This document shows positions 12,501 through 40,800 of a stretch of 64,000 nucleotides of DNA, piece after piece. The stretch is from positions 11,749,117 through 11,813,116 of the forward strand of contig OZ025279.1 of assembly GCA_964019165.1 (NCBI GenBank), given 5' to 3'. The notes beneath the pieces were generated by a model. It did no database searches. It saw only the letters and a program-made list of their open reading frames with translations, and was not told where the DNA came from. Source of the stretch: Mastigias papua (taxonomy: Eukaryota > Cnidaria > Scyphozoa > Rhizostomeae > Mastigiidae). The translations under genes and the position numbers were made by a program. The number at the start of each line of letters is the position of its first letter. Position 1 is the first letter of the stretch.

Positions 12501-13632
12501 CACAGACTAACTCCACACCTTTCATCTCCTCTATGCTAGTGACCTTGGTTAGTTATCATTCATTTCTTTCTAGGGGTGTATCACTCGTCGAAAAGTGTTT
12601 AATGTGATTTTGGTTATGTTTTTTACTTTTCTTTGATTTTTGTGATTTTTTGGCGATTCCTTGTTTGTGATTTTTGTGATTTTTTCTTTTCAAAGTGTAC
12701 AAGACTTTTCTGAGTGATATGCCCCTCTGGTCTCTGTGCGCCGGCACGTGTTTTAACTGTGGTTGTGTTTCCATTCTCTTTAGCAGGTACCGGAAGTTAA
12801 CAACTGCTCCGTAAATTTCGTAGAAATGATCGGAAAGGGATTTTTCATGGAACTTTGGAAGGCGGAACTAGTCGAAAAAGATCAGAGTATTACACCGTTG
12901 TTGGTGAAACGTCTTAGTTCAGATGCGACAAAAGGTCTTGTGAATGCATTCAACGTGGAAATAAGCTCTGTTCGAGGCCTAGATCACCCTAATATATCAG
13001 AACTCCTGTGCGTGTCAAGCCATGACGTGGTACCATTCCTTGGATATGGCGGTGACAATGAGAGAGATTTAAAGACTTGTCTTAGTCATTCTAGACCCGA
13101 TTCAGAAGCAGAAAATCGGTTTCAATCCGTAGATTTTGACGTGCTTATTGATATGGCGGTGCAGATTGCTAACGGCCTAGCTTACCTGCATGAGAATAAT
13201 ATGGTGCACAAAGATGTTGGTACACGTAGCTGTTTGGTAGAGACTGATGGGACTGTCAAAGTCGCTCATTTTGGCATCGGATTATACCTCCATCCAGGCG
13301 ATTATTATCACGATAACTATATGACTTTGCCGGCCCGGTGGATGTCACCGGAGGCATTGCAAACGAAAGTATTCACCAGAAGCAACGATGTCTGGTCGTT
13401 GGGTGTTCTAATATGGGAACTATTTTCATACGCCAGTAGACCATATGGCGATGTCACAGACAAAGAAGCTATGACATTCATTTCCAATGGGCAGCTCTTA
13501 AATTGTCCCGAGGACTGTCCAGCTAGCTTGTACAATCTCATGAAAGACTGCTGGACTATGAATGCAAGTGAGAGAATATCACTTGGAAATGTTCAGATGA
13601 GACTCAATTCTTGGAATGGAACAGTCTGTTAA
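2309..13632 (+). CDS. ROR: ROR-like receptor tyrosine (pseudo)kinase, 5' end missing
   Basis: Ten exons join with matching phases: 2309-2427, 4216-4242, 5171-5219, 6851-7021, 8088-8326, 9246-9269, 9403-9624, 10171-10392, 11029-11267 and 12784-13632, giving 719 residues plus stop. Order (residues of this partial model): C-terminal half of an I-set Ig domain with DSGRYEC (1-39), Lys/Gly-rich linker (40-65), Frizzled-type CRD with ten Cys (66-201), two six-Cys kringles (about 210-357), membrane helix (368-392) followed by KQRRK, then a tyrosine-kinase fold (about 438-719). Ig, CRD, Kringle, TM, kinase is the ROR architecture, the Wnt5-binding receptors at the plasma membrane; vertebrate RORs have one kringle. 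The kinase keeps VKR and ARWMSPEA but has HKDVGTRS and HFG, so catalysis is doubtful. The stop follows the kinase directly, without the Ser/Thr/Pro-rich tail of vertebrate RORs. Signal peptide and first Ig half were not found. A MuSK-like relative is the alternative. Confidence 0.85.
5370..5895. mobile_element. MITE-like element (GGCCTGGGCAA ... TTGCCCACC), interrupted
   Basis: Begins with gcctgggcaatgcaaggccc and ends with ggcccttttgaaaaaataattgcccacc, complementary ends typical of short non-autonomous DNA transposons. Related copies, all diverged, lie at about 18890-19160 (sharing cattgcttgactctgac) and about 8465-8690. A palindromic element (5468-5698) has inserted inside this copy. Confidence 0.5.
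5468..5698. mobile_element. Palindromic (foldback) element, copy 1
   Basis: Two arms of about 100 bp pair almost perfectly around a loop of about 20 bases; the inner arms carry cgtccgacactcgtcagag and its complement. A 15-bp direct repeat, acataaatacatttc, flanks it at 5453-5467 and 5699-5713 and looks like a target-site duplication. One end carries an extra arm-less tail ending gtaccaacagactttt. A second copy is at 51041-51248 in the opposite orientation. Confidence 0.75.
6380..6543. repeat. (TA)n then (AG)n microsatellite
   Basis: About 130 bases of TA repeat with agaga interruptions, then about 30 bases of AG. It lies at the left edge of the hairpin at 6545-6662, and the AG tract looks expanded from the hairpin's own gagattc end. 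Confidence 0.9.
6545..6662. repeat. Long inverted repeat (hairpin), intron of the ROR-like gene
   Basis: Arms 6545-6601 and 6607-6662 are complementary with few mismatches (ttcaaaaatata with tatatttttgaa, cgtttcgatt with aatcgaaacg, cttcatcagta with tactgatgaag) around a five-base loop. It is probably a short palindromic transposon; no coding capacity. Confidence 0.75.
7584..7745. mobile_element. Hairpin element with 12-bp flanking direct repeats
   Basis: Arms at about 7584-7641 and 7658-7717 are complementary (acagaaattcattcgat with atcgagtgaatttccgt, cacactcattg with caatgagtgtg). The 12-mer tagtttataact flanks the element at 7572-7583 and 7746-7757, consistent with a target duplication. 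Its sequence differs from the 5468 palindrome although the organisation is the same. Confidence 0.6.
9403..9624 (+). other. Kringle 1 exon of the ROR-like gene
   Basis: Single phase 1-1 exon of 222 bp encoding a whole kringle: the six Cys occur in CYRG, RPCKPW, NYCRN, SPWCF, EFCQ and SKCE contexts. Its length equals that of the next kringle exon, consistent with tandem exon duplication. Confidence 0.9.
10171..10392 (+). other. Kringle 2 exon of the ROR-like gene
   Basis: Second 222-bp phase 1-1 exon, again one complete kringle (CYHGRGEDY, KPCLQW, SYCRNYGG, APWCY, EYCDIPKC). The acceptor follows gaatag and the donor is gttggt. Because both kringle exons are symmetric in phase, either could be skipped without breaking the frame. 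Confidence 0.9.
12590..12690. repeat. Degenerate GTGATTTTT-type simple repeat
   Basis: Several imperfect copies of (tt)tgtgatttttt lie just upstream of the kinase exon. Similar degenerate T/G-rich repeats lie at about 23155-23240 (ggtggtttctggtggttt units) and 32340-32530 (gtttgatttt-like units). Confidence 0.5.
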
Positions 13633-16600
13633 GGGAGGTTTCCTACTAGGAGGTGTAATGGAAATGGACTGTTCTTGTCATATAAGAGCAGCATGGTATT
13701 AGAGACACGATTTATGCCTGGGAAGGTTAGGCCTTAATTTCACGAATATGTCCCTAGTATTCGCAGCTAGAATCAAGTTTCAAGAGAAGTTTGAAGAGCT
13801 TCTGCAGAAGTAAATATTATACAATTGTAAATGCAATTTTGTTCATTATTTTGGGCTAACTCTGCTTTCTGTTGCTAGGGTGCTGCAAACTAAATTGTGT
13901 ATCTTGTGACTCGTAAGCCAACTGTTTCTCGTTTACTTGAGAGAAATAAGGCAGTTCTCTAGGGTGTTCCGTTCTGCTTTCTCACTAGAGAGAAGGAGAG
14001 AAGAAGTCCTAATTTCTGGAGACTCCATTGTTTCCTAGATCCTGAAAATATCCCCTTGGGAACTTACAGTTGATTAAAGGCACATAGGGACGTTGTAGGT
14101 GACAAATTTGTTTTAATTAGGAAGTTCACTGTGCAAGGACTGCATCATTGCAAGTGCAAGATTGTGGTGGCCCTTAGAACATTCGAGTAAGTTTCGTTGC
14201 AATTTCTGCATTTGAGTCATCCTTTCGTGCAATTGAAAGTGGTAACACGCTGCCGTGAGAATCTATATCTTTATGGTCAGACAGAGTTTTCTCTGTGATC
14301 GTTCTGAGTGCAGATTTTCTCAATTACCATACATAATTCTAAGAGCTTGTTTGGAACGAGTTATAACCTTTAAGTAATGGTGTAGTAAGTGTTGGTCGTT
14401 TCCAGACTTACTGTTTCTTATTAGTTATTACTTAGCTATAAGTTGCCTCTCTTGCCTTAGTTTTGAAGATCAGTCAGATTTATGCACCGCCGAAGCAAAA
14501 CAAAACAACCTTTTATCGTTAGGTTGAAGATTTGGCAGTGCAGTTTCGGCATTGTGTCGTCAGCATTCTGTCCCAATTTTGCACTAGCTTGTTATCCCAT
14601 TGATTAGAACTTTTAGTATACGTGACAATTGTGGCTGAGGGATTCAGGTGCATTATTGATATTGCAGATCTACTAGGTGAAACTTATGTATTATCATGAT
14701 GCACTAGTAGGAGCCATTCAACTGAACGGTCAAATTTGCAAATCAACATGCGAATCTAGCTAACTAGCTGGATAGCTGGTGCAAGCAACACGTCATTTAC
14801 CTTCTTCATTTAGCCACCCTACCTATGGAAAGCTTGAGGAATTCGCTCCCATCCTTTGCACTATTCTCTTCAGTTCAATATTAGGTAGAAGACTTAATCA
14901 CCAACGTCGACTCATTGTGCTGCGTTATTATTTGGTCACTTTAAGCGATGCTTTTTAGCTTGTTTACCCAGTTTTTGGCTAAACAGTCTTTGAGATATCA
15001 GAATCTTACTCTGGTCTTCCACTCAATTCATGCAAAAAGCCATTTTGTCTAGAATGTGCTTTGATATTATAATTATTCTGCAAAGCACCTGCCGTTTTGC
15101 GTCTGTCAAAGACTTATAGCTAAGCCCCCACCTTTTGACTTAAGAGAACACTAAGGAGTCAGGAAGAACAAATGCAATATCATCATAACATGAGGAATAG
15201 TATGTGCTGTCAAACAATGTTTTTAGGGTTTTGCGAGAAGTAATCGAACGACTTTGGCAAGCGAAGAAATATACGAGCAGGAGTCCAAGAATAAGGCTTC
15301 TATAGAGAGTTGTGATTAATTTGGTCACGCTTTAGTAATTAGGTTTCAAAATCATAGCTTCCAATCTTCATGTAAATATTTTACTAGGCGCAGCTTTATA
15401 GATATCCGTGAGGTAAATTGTAAGGGAGAGAGCTGGGGACAGCGCTGTGAACTGTCATTTTCAGAAATAAATTGTAAAACTAATTGGTCTAGTTGTCAGC
15501 CATCGTAGTCCTGACCCAGATCGTAATCTGCAACGATAATCAGTAACCAATACCAAACATTGTTGTCACTTGCTCGTTTTTCACAAGGCCCCTAGTGCAA
15601 AAGGTAGTTCTCAAAGTTCTTATTTGTGAACCTCTTTTCACAAGATTTTATTACACAGAGTTCCTCAACCGTTCCTTAATGTTAACTACACGTTTAGCAC
15701 TATTGACCACTTGCTACAAGGATTAATTCTTGAATGTTAGCAGTTCTAAAACACTTTGAAATTGAATAGTTCTTTATGCATTTTGTCGTTAGTGGTGCAA
15801 TGTCACTAGATTTGTGGCCTTTTACATGTAGGCTGCCGGTAGAGCAGTTCCTTTGTAGTTTTTACTCCCTCTTTTTGTTCGAATTTACTTGGTTTCGGGC
15901 ATGGCATAGCTTTTCATCATGCTGGTCACGACCCTTCGTGAGGCATCTATGCTTTACAAACCCCGAATGGCAAAAATGAAGTTTCAAATACGTGAGCATT
16001 GTTTGATCGCATAGAACTATTATTTTTAGCCTCTGGCACAAGTAGTGATCTGTGTGATATTTGTTGCAGAAGCACCTGGCACCAAATTAGAAAACATTTG
16101 CTGCTCCATTTGAGATTGTCCAACATTCGTATAACAGAACTTGCAGGAATTTGTTGTGTACAACAAGTTCACCAAACTATGAACATTGATGAAACACAAT
16201 GAAATTCTATAGTTTGTGTGACAAGTGCTTCTCAGTTTAGCCTAGGCTTCGGTGAATTTTTCTTCCATACAGCTGACATTGGGAGATTTATTACTGCGGC
16301 AGTATTCTCAAACTGGTAGCACAAGCGCTAGGAAGGTCCGGCTTTGCAGCCTCTATTTTGACTGCTTGGTTTGCAGAAGTTATCACGGTTAATTAGCGGT
16401 GCTTGTCAAATCTTACTTGTATATTGTATATGCAGATCAGATATATGTACATGTATTGTAAGATAATCTCGTTTTCGATACACAGTATATATTCGTAATT
16501 ATTTAAGACCCTTGGCAGTAACCCTGCCTCTTGATTATTGAAAATGTACCTTGCTTCGTAGAATCACGAGTTTTCTCGATTTATTTCCTTCCTGGAGTCA

Positions 16601-18458
16601 TGTTGTCGCTTTTTCGTTAGGCGTTCAGGTTGCTGCATTGTGTCGCAAGGAACCTAGCTTAAGGCCTAGTTCTTAGCATTTCTTACTTTTGGGCCTGTTT
16701 TGTCTATATTATACTACTAAAGTTCCTTGTTAGTTTCCCAATTCTACCTGCACATTTTGTACTACATAGATGACATTATTATAAGTGTTTGGTGTTAAGA
16801 TAGGATTCCAGAGACGTGCGTTTCAACGCAAAGCACTCTGTGAAACAGTGCTGCAAGTACACGTTTTTTTAATAAGAAAGTAGTTCATAAGAAAATGAGA
16901 CTCAATTTCCAAAATTCACCTTATTTACTTGCCAGAAATCGATACTAGCTCATTCTTTGCAAACTCCTTTACAAAGATCGAAACTTTTTTGATAATCTTA
17001 GCTAACAAAGATCAAACTTTATAACAAATATTTGTAGCCTGTGTTAGCCAGTTTACTCCAAAGAAAGTTATGAAAATCTTGAGAAAGTCTCGACCTTATT
17101 TTCGGGAAAAGTTAAGAAAATTGAGGCTCAGACAAAAAAATTTTTTTAAATAATAAGAGACGTTAATTGCACACAATGCTTGTGACTGTCACTGCGATTA
17201 GTGGCAATGGCCTGGTAATTTGTGACAGTTTGGAATGACAATAGTATCGGGAATTGAAAACTTAGTGATTTTTTCGCTAGTAGTTTAAGCTCCTTGAATG
17301 CTATCGCCTTCTACATGTTTGTTTCCTGTAAGAAAATGTACCAGGCTTGATTCATTGCTAAAGAACACCTCTAGTACCACTGTATGTGAATTGAAGAGCC
17401 ATAAAGTACTTTTCTGAGGAATGTGGAGACTGGAATGGACTATATCTATACATACATGTTTATTTTCTTGTACTTTTCCTCTCAGTGTAAAACCCGAGAT
17501 AGAACGTTACAGGTGCGATACCATGGTATTCGTTGCTACCATATGCCCTTGACGAACATATCTTAATTCAACCCTGTGTAGTAGTGGGCGTGTCGAAGTA
17601 GAGTATGTGAGATGACACACCCCGCACTTTGCAGAAGCCGTCGGTAACTTCTTGGTTGGTCGGTAAAATGGGCATAAGAGACGTGTCATAAAGTATCTAC
17701 TACAGGGGAGCAGAGGATATAGGCCGGGGTCACCAAACAATTTCACTCCTTCTCAATGGGGCACAAAAAATTTTTGCAGATTCTTAATGGGCCAGAAAAA
17801 TTTTTTGAGCATATCCAACCAAAAGTATTAGAATTATGATGCTTTTATTGACTAAAAAGGAAAAGTTCAAGTTGTCATAAACGGAATCTGAAAATGAACT
17901 TTCACAACTGGCTGCACTTTCAGTTGGTGTCTCCATTTTTCCTTGAAAGCATGAAAATAATGTTCTCTGTTTGCTTTGTCCATTTCCTCCTTTGCCTTCT
18001 TCCTCTTCAAATGCCAAACTGATTGTTAGCTTTCAGACTTTCTAGGTTATCCAAGGACTTTCTAGGTTATTCTAGGTCAATTGGGTTGGGAGAAAATAGA
18101 CCTGATAGAGCTCTCAAATATTTGGTGGCTATGCTTTTGAACCTAGGGGCTCTGTATCTTGAGCACCCCTGTAGCAGTGCCACTGTTCACAAGCAACTTC
18201 AATTATACAAACAGCTTAAATAATAGTTTGCTCTAATTTTTCTAGGACAACAATAGCCAAATTTCTGTTAGAAATCAAAATGGCAGCCAGGTATGTGCAA
18301 GAAAGAAAACTCATAGAATACATTATCAGCATCCCCAAATATCAATGAAGTATATGAATTATAGAAAAAGATACCAGCTAGTCAATAACAAATCCTAGCT
18401 AAAATAAAAACTTGTCAACACATGATAGCTTGAGGTCCTATGCATCCTAAGCCAATGT
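13633..18458. other. No gene seen; 3' flank of the ROR-like gene plus repeats
   Basis: Stop codons are dense in all frames and I recognise no exon. The first AATAAA I noticed after the kinase stop is at 15466-15471, so a long 3' UTR is possible. At about 16861-17164 lies a diverged copy of the GAGGCTCA MITE-like family, and at about 17605-17690 part of another repeat shared with 46168-46366 and 60588-60780. Confidence 0.5.
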
Positions 18459-20416
18459 TCATGGCAATTCTTCAGTGTATTTAGGATTGGTTGTCATCAC
18501 ATGTTCAGTCTCTTGATCTCCTATCACATCAACTTGATCTGCAGGATATTCCCTTCCAAATCTTGGCCGCAGAACTCTGAAAATTGTCACAAAAGCAATA
18601 ATTGTTCCAAGGGTGAATCCTACCAGTACATCACTCCAATGGTGCTTGTAATCTGATACTCTGGAGAAACCAGTACACAGTGCAATCATGACAAATACTG
18701 CTTGTATCAATGGCTTTAAAAATTTGCTCTCCTTTGGAAGATGCAACTTTGCTTCAATATATAGTGCCAGGAAGACCATCATATAGGCTGTTGAAGAAGG
18801 AAAGCAAAGTCTTAAATAAATAAAGTTATGAAAGCATCTGTCAACAAAGTTCTGGGAACATATCAGTGTGAAAGGTAGATGGATCTAGAACAGTCAGAGC
18901 ATCATACAGCCCCTGGGCCATCTACTGCCCATTGCTTGACTCTGACCAGTGCATGAAAAGACAATTTGAAATTGCAAAATAAACTTATTTTGTAATGTCA
19001 CCTCATGCATGGACGAAAGCTGCTTCTATTCTGAAGTTGCATTTATTAATGCACGTAGAACATGCAAGTACTATTAAGTAGAAGTGAGTACAACTTTCCG
19101 GCCAGGCTCTACACTGAGTCTGATTGTCCTGTGATCCATAAAAGTAATTGCCCCTGGTCTAGAAGGATTTCCAATGGATCAAAAAGTTAAACTACTTAGT
19201 ATTGAAAATGGTCCTGGGTCTTTGGAAACCGAGCCTACTATATGTACCTTGCTTACAAGCGAAGACTCCTGCAAACTGTAAGAGTCTCATATTAATTTAT
19301 TAAGGAGCAACCTCCCACCAGGGTCTAAACAACAGTGGTCTTGGCAACTGCTGTTGGTCATAAAAGTTCAAATAGTGGTCTTGGAAATGAAAATTAGTGG
19401 TATAATAATTAGTGGGTATGGCAATTACAAAATTTTCTTGCAAAAATAACAAATGAAAATATACAACACTAAAGAAGAATTAAAGTTAGGAAATGGGTGT
19501 CTTTCTAGAAAATTTTTGTTTGCATTCTGTACATAAACCTTTATTTTTTCCAAACTAATGCTCTTTTTTCTAGAAAATTTTTGTTTGCATTCTGTACATA
19601 CACCTTTATTTTTTCCAAACTAATGCTCTTTAGCTTTTGGTCCATGAAAGGCTGGCTTTCCTATAACCAATCTCACAGACACTCTCAGTTCTAGCAAAAA
19701 CTGAGTTATCTTCTAGTTACTACGTTTTGAATTTCTAAAAATTAACATTGCTTTGGTTCCACACACCAACTTCTTGATGGGTTTATGCTTTCATGCAGTA
19801 AATGGCCAGGTTACATTGGTTAAAATTATCTACCTGAGAATGATGAGTGCCCAGATGGGAAGGATAGTCTTGATTCTTTTGCCATTTTTGTCCCTGCTGC
19901 TACAGTGCAGACGTCATCAACAATGAACACGTAATTTCCCCTTGCATCAGTGCAGTTGAACTTGCTCCAATCTGGCTTGCATACATCAAGGAAATGTGGC
20001 CTAAGTCGGCCTATCATATACTTTCCAACATCAGTTATAAACTGGTTCATGGCTGCACCATACAAATTTGCGCATATTACCCAGACGATTGCTACGATAA
20101 CTGGAGGAATTTTCGAAGAGCAAAACGAGACGGACGTTGATTCAGGTCCGTTTAAGGTACGATCCAATTTCCTTTGATGATTCACATAAATCTCTGTTAT
20201 CACCACTACCACAAGTACCAGTGCAAATCCCACAGATGCACACATTGCAGTTGAAATTGTGCTGTCCTTGTAAGGTTTCTGGATGCTTTCATCGTTGCAA
20301 AAGAATCCCCTCTTGTAAGGTACACCAACTTGATTGAAGAGAATAACTCCTAGGACAAGAAGAGCTGCACCAATGAAATCTATACAGTTAAAGATTATAG
20401 ATCGCCTGCGACCCAT
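18459..20416 (-). CDS. PLPP: Phospholipid phosphatase (PLPP/LPP, PAP2 superfamily)
   Basis: Two minus-strand exons, 20416-19834 and 18787-18459, join in phase 1 across cag|gta and aacag borders to give 303 residues, normal for the LPP family. All three catalytic motifs are present: KYMIGRLRP (132-140), SFPSGH (185-190) and SRVSDYKHHWSDV (236-248), with the nucleophile and general acid/base His intact. Hydrophobic segments match a six-helix membrane protein; an NCT sequon in the loop between motifs 1 and 2 (N154) fits extracellular glycosylation. Family members remove phosphate from lysophosphatidate, phosphatidate, sphingosine-1-phosphate and ceramide-1-phosphate at the cell surface or in endomembranes. 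Start chosen at the first ATG, followed by basic GRRR and a helix. The next gene begins 892 bp away in the opposite direction. Confidence 0.93.
18890..19160. mobile_element. Diverged copy of the GGCCTGGGCAA-type MITE
   Basis: Shares the internal cattgcttgactctgac block and the right end taattgcccctgg with the element at 5370-5895. It lies in the intron of the phosphatase gene and has no coding capacity. Confidence 0.45.
19502..19631. repeat. Tandem duplication, two 65-bp units
   Basis: Two nearly identical units beginning tttctagaaaatttttgttt follow each other with a 65-bp period; only a couple of bases differ, so the event is recent. It lies in the phosphatase intron. Confidence 0.85.
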
Positions 20417-21308
20417 ATCGCCCCTTTAAGTCTTGAGCAACTGGGAAACAATGAAATTCTGCAAATTTGGTTGCAAACTTCCTCTTGTCACTGTATGTCG
20501 TGCACGAAAGAGATAACTTCAAGAGGTCTGGGTCACTCGACAACAGCCTCGTTCCAAGATTGCAGCGGGAAAGTTGCAGGCGGGATTGTTGACGACAATT
20601 TCAAAAAGCAAGGGGCAATTTCTAAGTAAGTACTGTAGTTTATGCCATGATTATGATAGACATGAAATATACGTAAGAGTGAAATGTAATGTGATAGGAA
20701 TCATAAGTGATAGAAGCTACTTTGCATTCGCAGATATCGCAGAGGAACGCACTAATATATACTTATAGGTACAGCAAAATGCACGTTGTTTGCAACAGTT
20801 TCTTGACTTTAGCCCATACCGACTATCCCTATTCCCTATCATATTTATGAGATGTCATGCAAAAGTCAGATAATTGTGTATTGGGCTTTGGTTCTTCTCC
20901 TTCTTCTCTCTTGCCTCTCTTAACGTGTAATTTGATAATATATACAGTATATGCAAAAGGAAGTTGCATCATGACGCGTGTATTTGGTCGCGCCTCAGTT
21001 ACTGGTTGTTCTTTAACTGTTTGCTTTCACTCCTTTTCTTACATTCCTATTTCAAAATGATGTGCTTATTAAGAATTATGCAGCCGCCGGTGAACCACCA
21101 TTACTGCTCCAAACAAACTGTGTCTTATTTTACCTATTGCAACACAGCCTGTAAAAGTACCTCTTTCTAGCAGTATGTACACTCATTTTACTGTACCCAT
21201 CTACTTAACATAATACAAAAATTACGAATGGTTTATGAAGGTTATAAATACAGTAAATATGGCATTTAATATTGTAATTGCGCCTCTCTTTGTTCTCGTA
21301 GTGCAAGC
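20417..21308. promoter_or_regulatory. Shared upstream region of two divergent genes
   Basis: The phosphatase starts at 20416 on the minus strand and the coiled-coil gene at 21309 on the plus strand, so this 892-bp gap must hold both promoters. No clear TATA box or other motif was identified. A possible splice acceptor (ttctcgtag, ending 21300) suggests a 5' UTR intron for the plus-strand gene. Confidence 0.35.
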
Positions 21309-37834
<16,526 letters not shown>

Positions 37835-40800
37835 GATATTTCAGGTTATATGGGTTTGAACTTTAAAGTCAATGAAGTTGACGGTCACCAATGACCTGGT
37901 ACTGGTTCATTAAATGACATCAAGTTGTGATGTTCTTCTTGAAACACCGGAGTCTGTTTTGCCTCGGTTTCATTCTAACTCCAGGCAGATTTGTAAAGAA
38001 ACTAATCTATCATAATGTGTTCAATTATTTTATTGGATTATTTGTTGCTTGGCTAGCATGCCAAGGCCCTTCTCTTCATTTCATTCTCTAATCGCTTATC
38101 TTCACATCCTTGGTAACTAAATATTTTATGCAAAACCGCATTGACCAATCCCATGATAACTTGCACTTTGAATTGTTGCCCTAGCCTCAAAGCCAAAGTT
38201 CATGCCAAGCACCTTGATAGCAATTTTTAGGCCAAGTACCCCAGTCGAAAGATAGTATTTAGAGAAAAAATGAGTTTGACTCTTACCATAATCAAAACAA
38301 AAACTTTTTATTGCAGTTTACATGATTTAGTCTGATTTGTTAATCTAGGTCTTTCATATTTTTACTATCGCCATTAGTAAATCATCAAAATTTTTTCTGT
38401 TCCTCAGCTATTAGCCTCCCCATAGATTTTATGCTTGCTACGCCTTATCACAAGCCTTGAGCAACTGTTCTATTCGTTGTCAATGCTCACTGTTCCATTT
38501 ATGTTTTGTGTTCGTACTAAAGCGTGAATTTTCGTTTACGTACTTCCTTTACAAAGCAATGCAATGCTTGATATTGTCTGTGTACACTTTGCGTTTTTAA
38601 GGAAGAACATTTTGCATCACCCACCTTTAGGGAAAACGAGAGCATTTAAAGTCGCAGACCTTTGAGCTCGTAAGCAGAGGGGCGGACGTAAGTCAATAGA
38701 CCACCTAGTATGTTGTCGTTTTTGAGTATTAATCAAGGATGCCTGCAAAGGAAAGGGGCAAGGGGGCAAAATTTCTTTATAGTGTCACCCCATGCATGGC
38801 ATTATTGTCTTGGCTAGATTTCATACCCTTCAAGAATTTGAAGTGTGCAGGAAACTATTTAAGAGCATGTTATGATGAATCATTACACTAACTATCAGTC
38901 ATATGAATTTCCACTGGATTCTGTGAGTAAACTGTACAATCCAGGCTACAGTACATATATTTTTTAAGAAGCAGATAATTTTTCCCGAGGCTCGATGTCC
39001 CTAATTCTGTTAAAAATATAAACAGTGAATGCTGATATTTAAACCTCATCAAAATTTCCTTACAAAAAAAATAGCTGAATGCTTGTCAAAGGTCTCATCT
39101 GAGGCTGAGTATGTTCTAACAATTCCTTTAATTTTCTTGGCAACTCGAACCTCAGTGTTTTTACACAGTATGTTCTTATGAAAAAAGACCGTATTCAATA
39201 CGTACAAGCTGTTAGATGATAAATGAAATATTGAAATAAGTTCCCGAAGTAAATCCGATGACATTGAATAGCTTTATCCAAATGGGTACAAGTCATTCTC
39301 CTTGCCCTGGTGGACTAAGGTGAGGATATGATTGTCCCAGTCCCGCAGGCTTGCTTGATAGCAATATTTAAGTGCCAGCCAGTAGCGTGTCCAGGAAAAA
39401 GTAAAAATCTGCGTCAGGTGTATTTACTTTTGTTGTAACAACAGCGTGTAATAACAGCACTACTAATCTAAGTGCATTGACAGAAATGCTACAGTATCTA
39501 TTAGTGTGAATACAGGTGTAAAATACCGTATCATTTAGAATGGAATGTTATAGGACAGTATTTCAAAATGGGCATTCCCTTGCATTTGCGAGATGTTGAA
39601 GGACGTGATCCACAAAATTTTTCCCAGACTACATCCACAGATTCCCTCACTTGCACTGTCTTGCATACGCTTCTTGTATCAGCTTCACTTTAAATGCAGT
39701 ACTCAACATCAGTTTACAGATTGTTATCCATAAATGTCGATATAAAGCAAGGGTAGGAAACAGGATTTTCTGAATCTATAACAATGGGTTAACCAGGGTT
39801 ACGTAAAAGGTGATGTTGATGCCTGATGTAAATTGCTAAGGCCGTTATGCTTTTAAGTTGATGATATGTAAACATTTTCTACTTTTTAGCCTTCTTGTTC
39901 TATTCATTATTTTTAAGTATTATGGAGTAATTTGGGTTCATCAAATGTTGAAAAGTTTTTATTACTCTATTTGCTGAAAGCGAATACTTATGGATATCTT
40001 TTTGCACCAGTTGTTGGCGCCTAAAATGCACTTGAAAGTCACCAGATAAAAGTCTCCTTCGCAATGGATGCAAGAATTTTGACAACATTATCTGGTATAA
40101 TGTCTATAGTAAATGATCCTGTAACATGCGCTCAATGTTATTCTGTGTAGGGAGTAGAAAAGTAGGCTTCAACAGATTTGAAAAGAGGAATGTCATCCTT
40201 AAACGATTTCCATATTACTTCTCAAATTTGAAGGTTTGGTTTTTATGTTTTGGTAGCAAAAATACTGCCAGGAGTTGGATCATTCTCCTTGTTTCGACCC
40301 ACCGAGTAATATAATATGCATTTTATACTTGTCTGAAGAATAATTTCCTCTTCCTCCCCTAATACATGCTTCTCATGTCTATGAATAAAAGCCAGGATAT
40401 TTAGATAGCCTTTACGCTGGCAGTTTCCTAGTGTATCTTGGGTACTTATTTATTAGAAACATACTTCCTTTTAGTGTGGACTAGCAACCATGTATTACAA
40501 CAGTAAAAAAAGGACAGTTTTGAGCAGTGATAAGCAGTTTAAATGTGCAGCAACGCAAGCCATTTAACTCTCCGAACATGTATTCACATGACTTTTGTAG
40601 TGGAAGTTTCTTTGGCTAAAGTATAAATTGCGATATCAATAGCAATCGCTAATCAATGTTGATCACTAATCACTTCTTATCACTAACAATAGTGGCTTTA
40701 GATATGCTCTTACCTTTTCTGTGTATATTAGTCTTTATTTGACATCAACAAGTATGTTAAGATTTTGGTTGACAAGCTAGAACAAAAGCCAACTTTAAAT

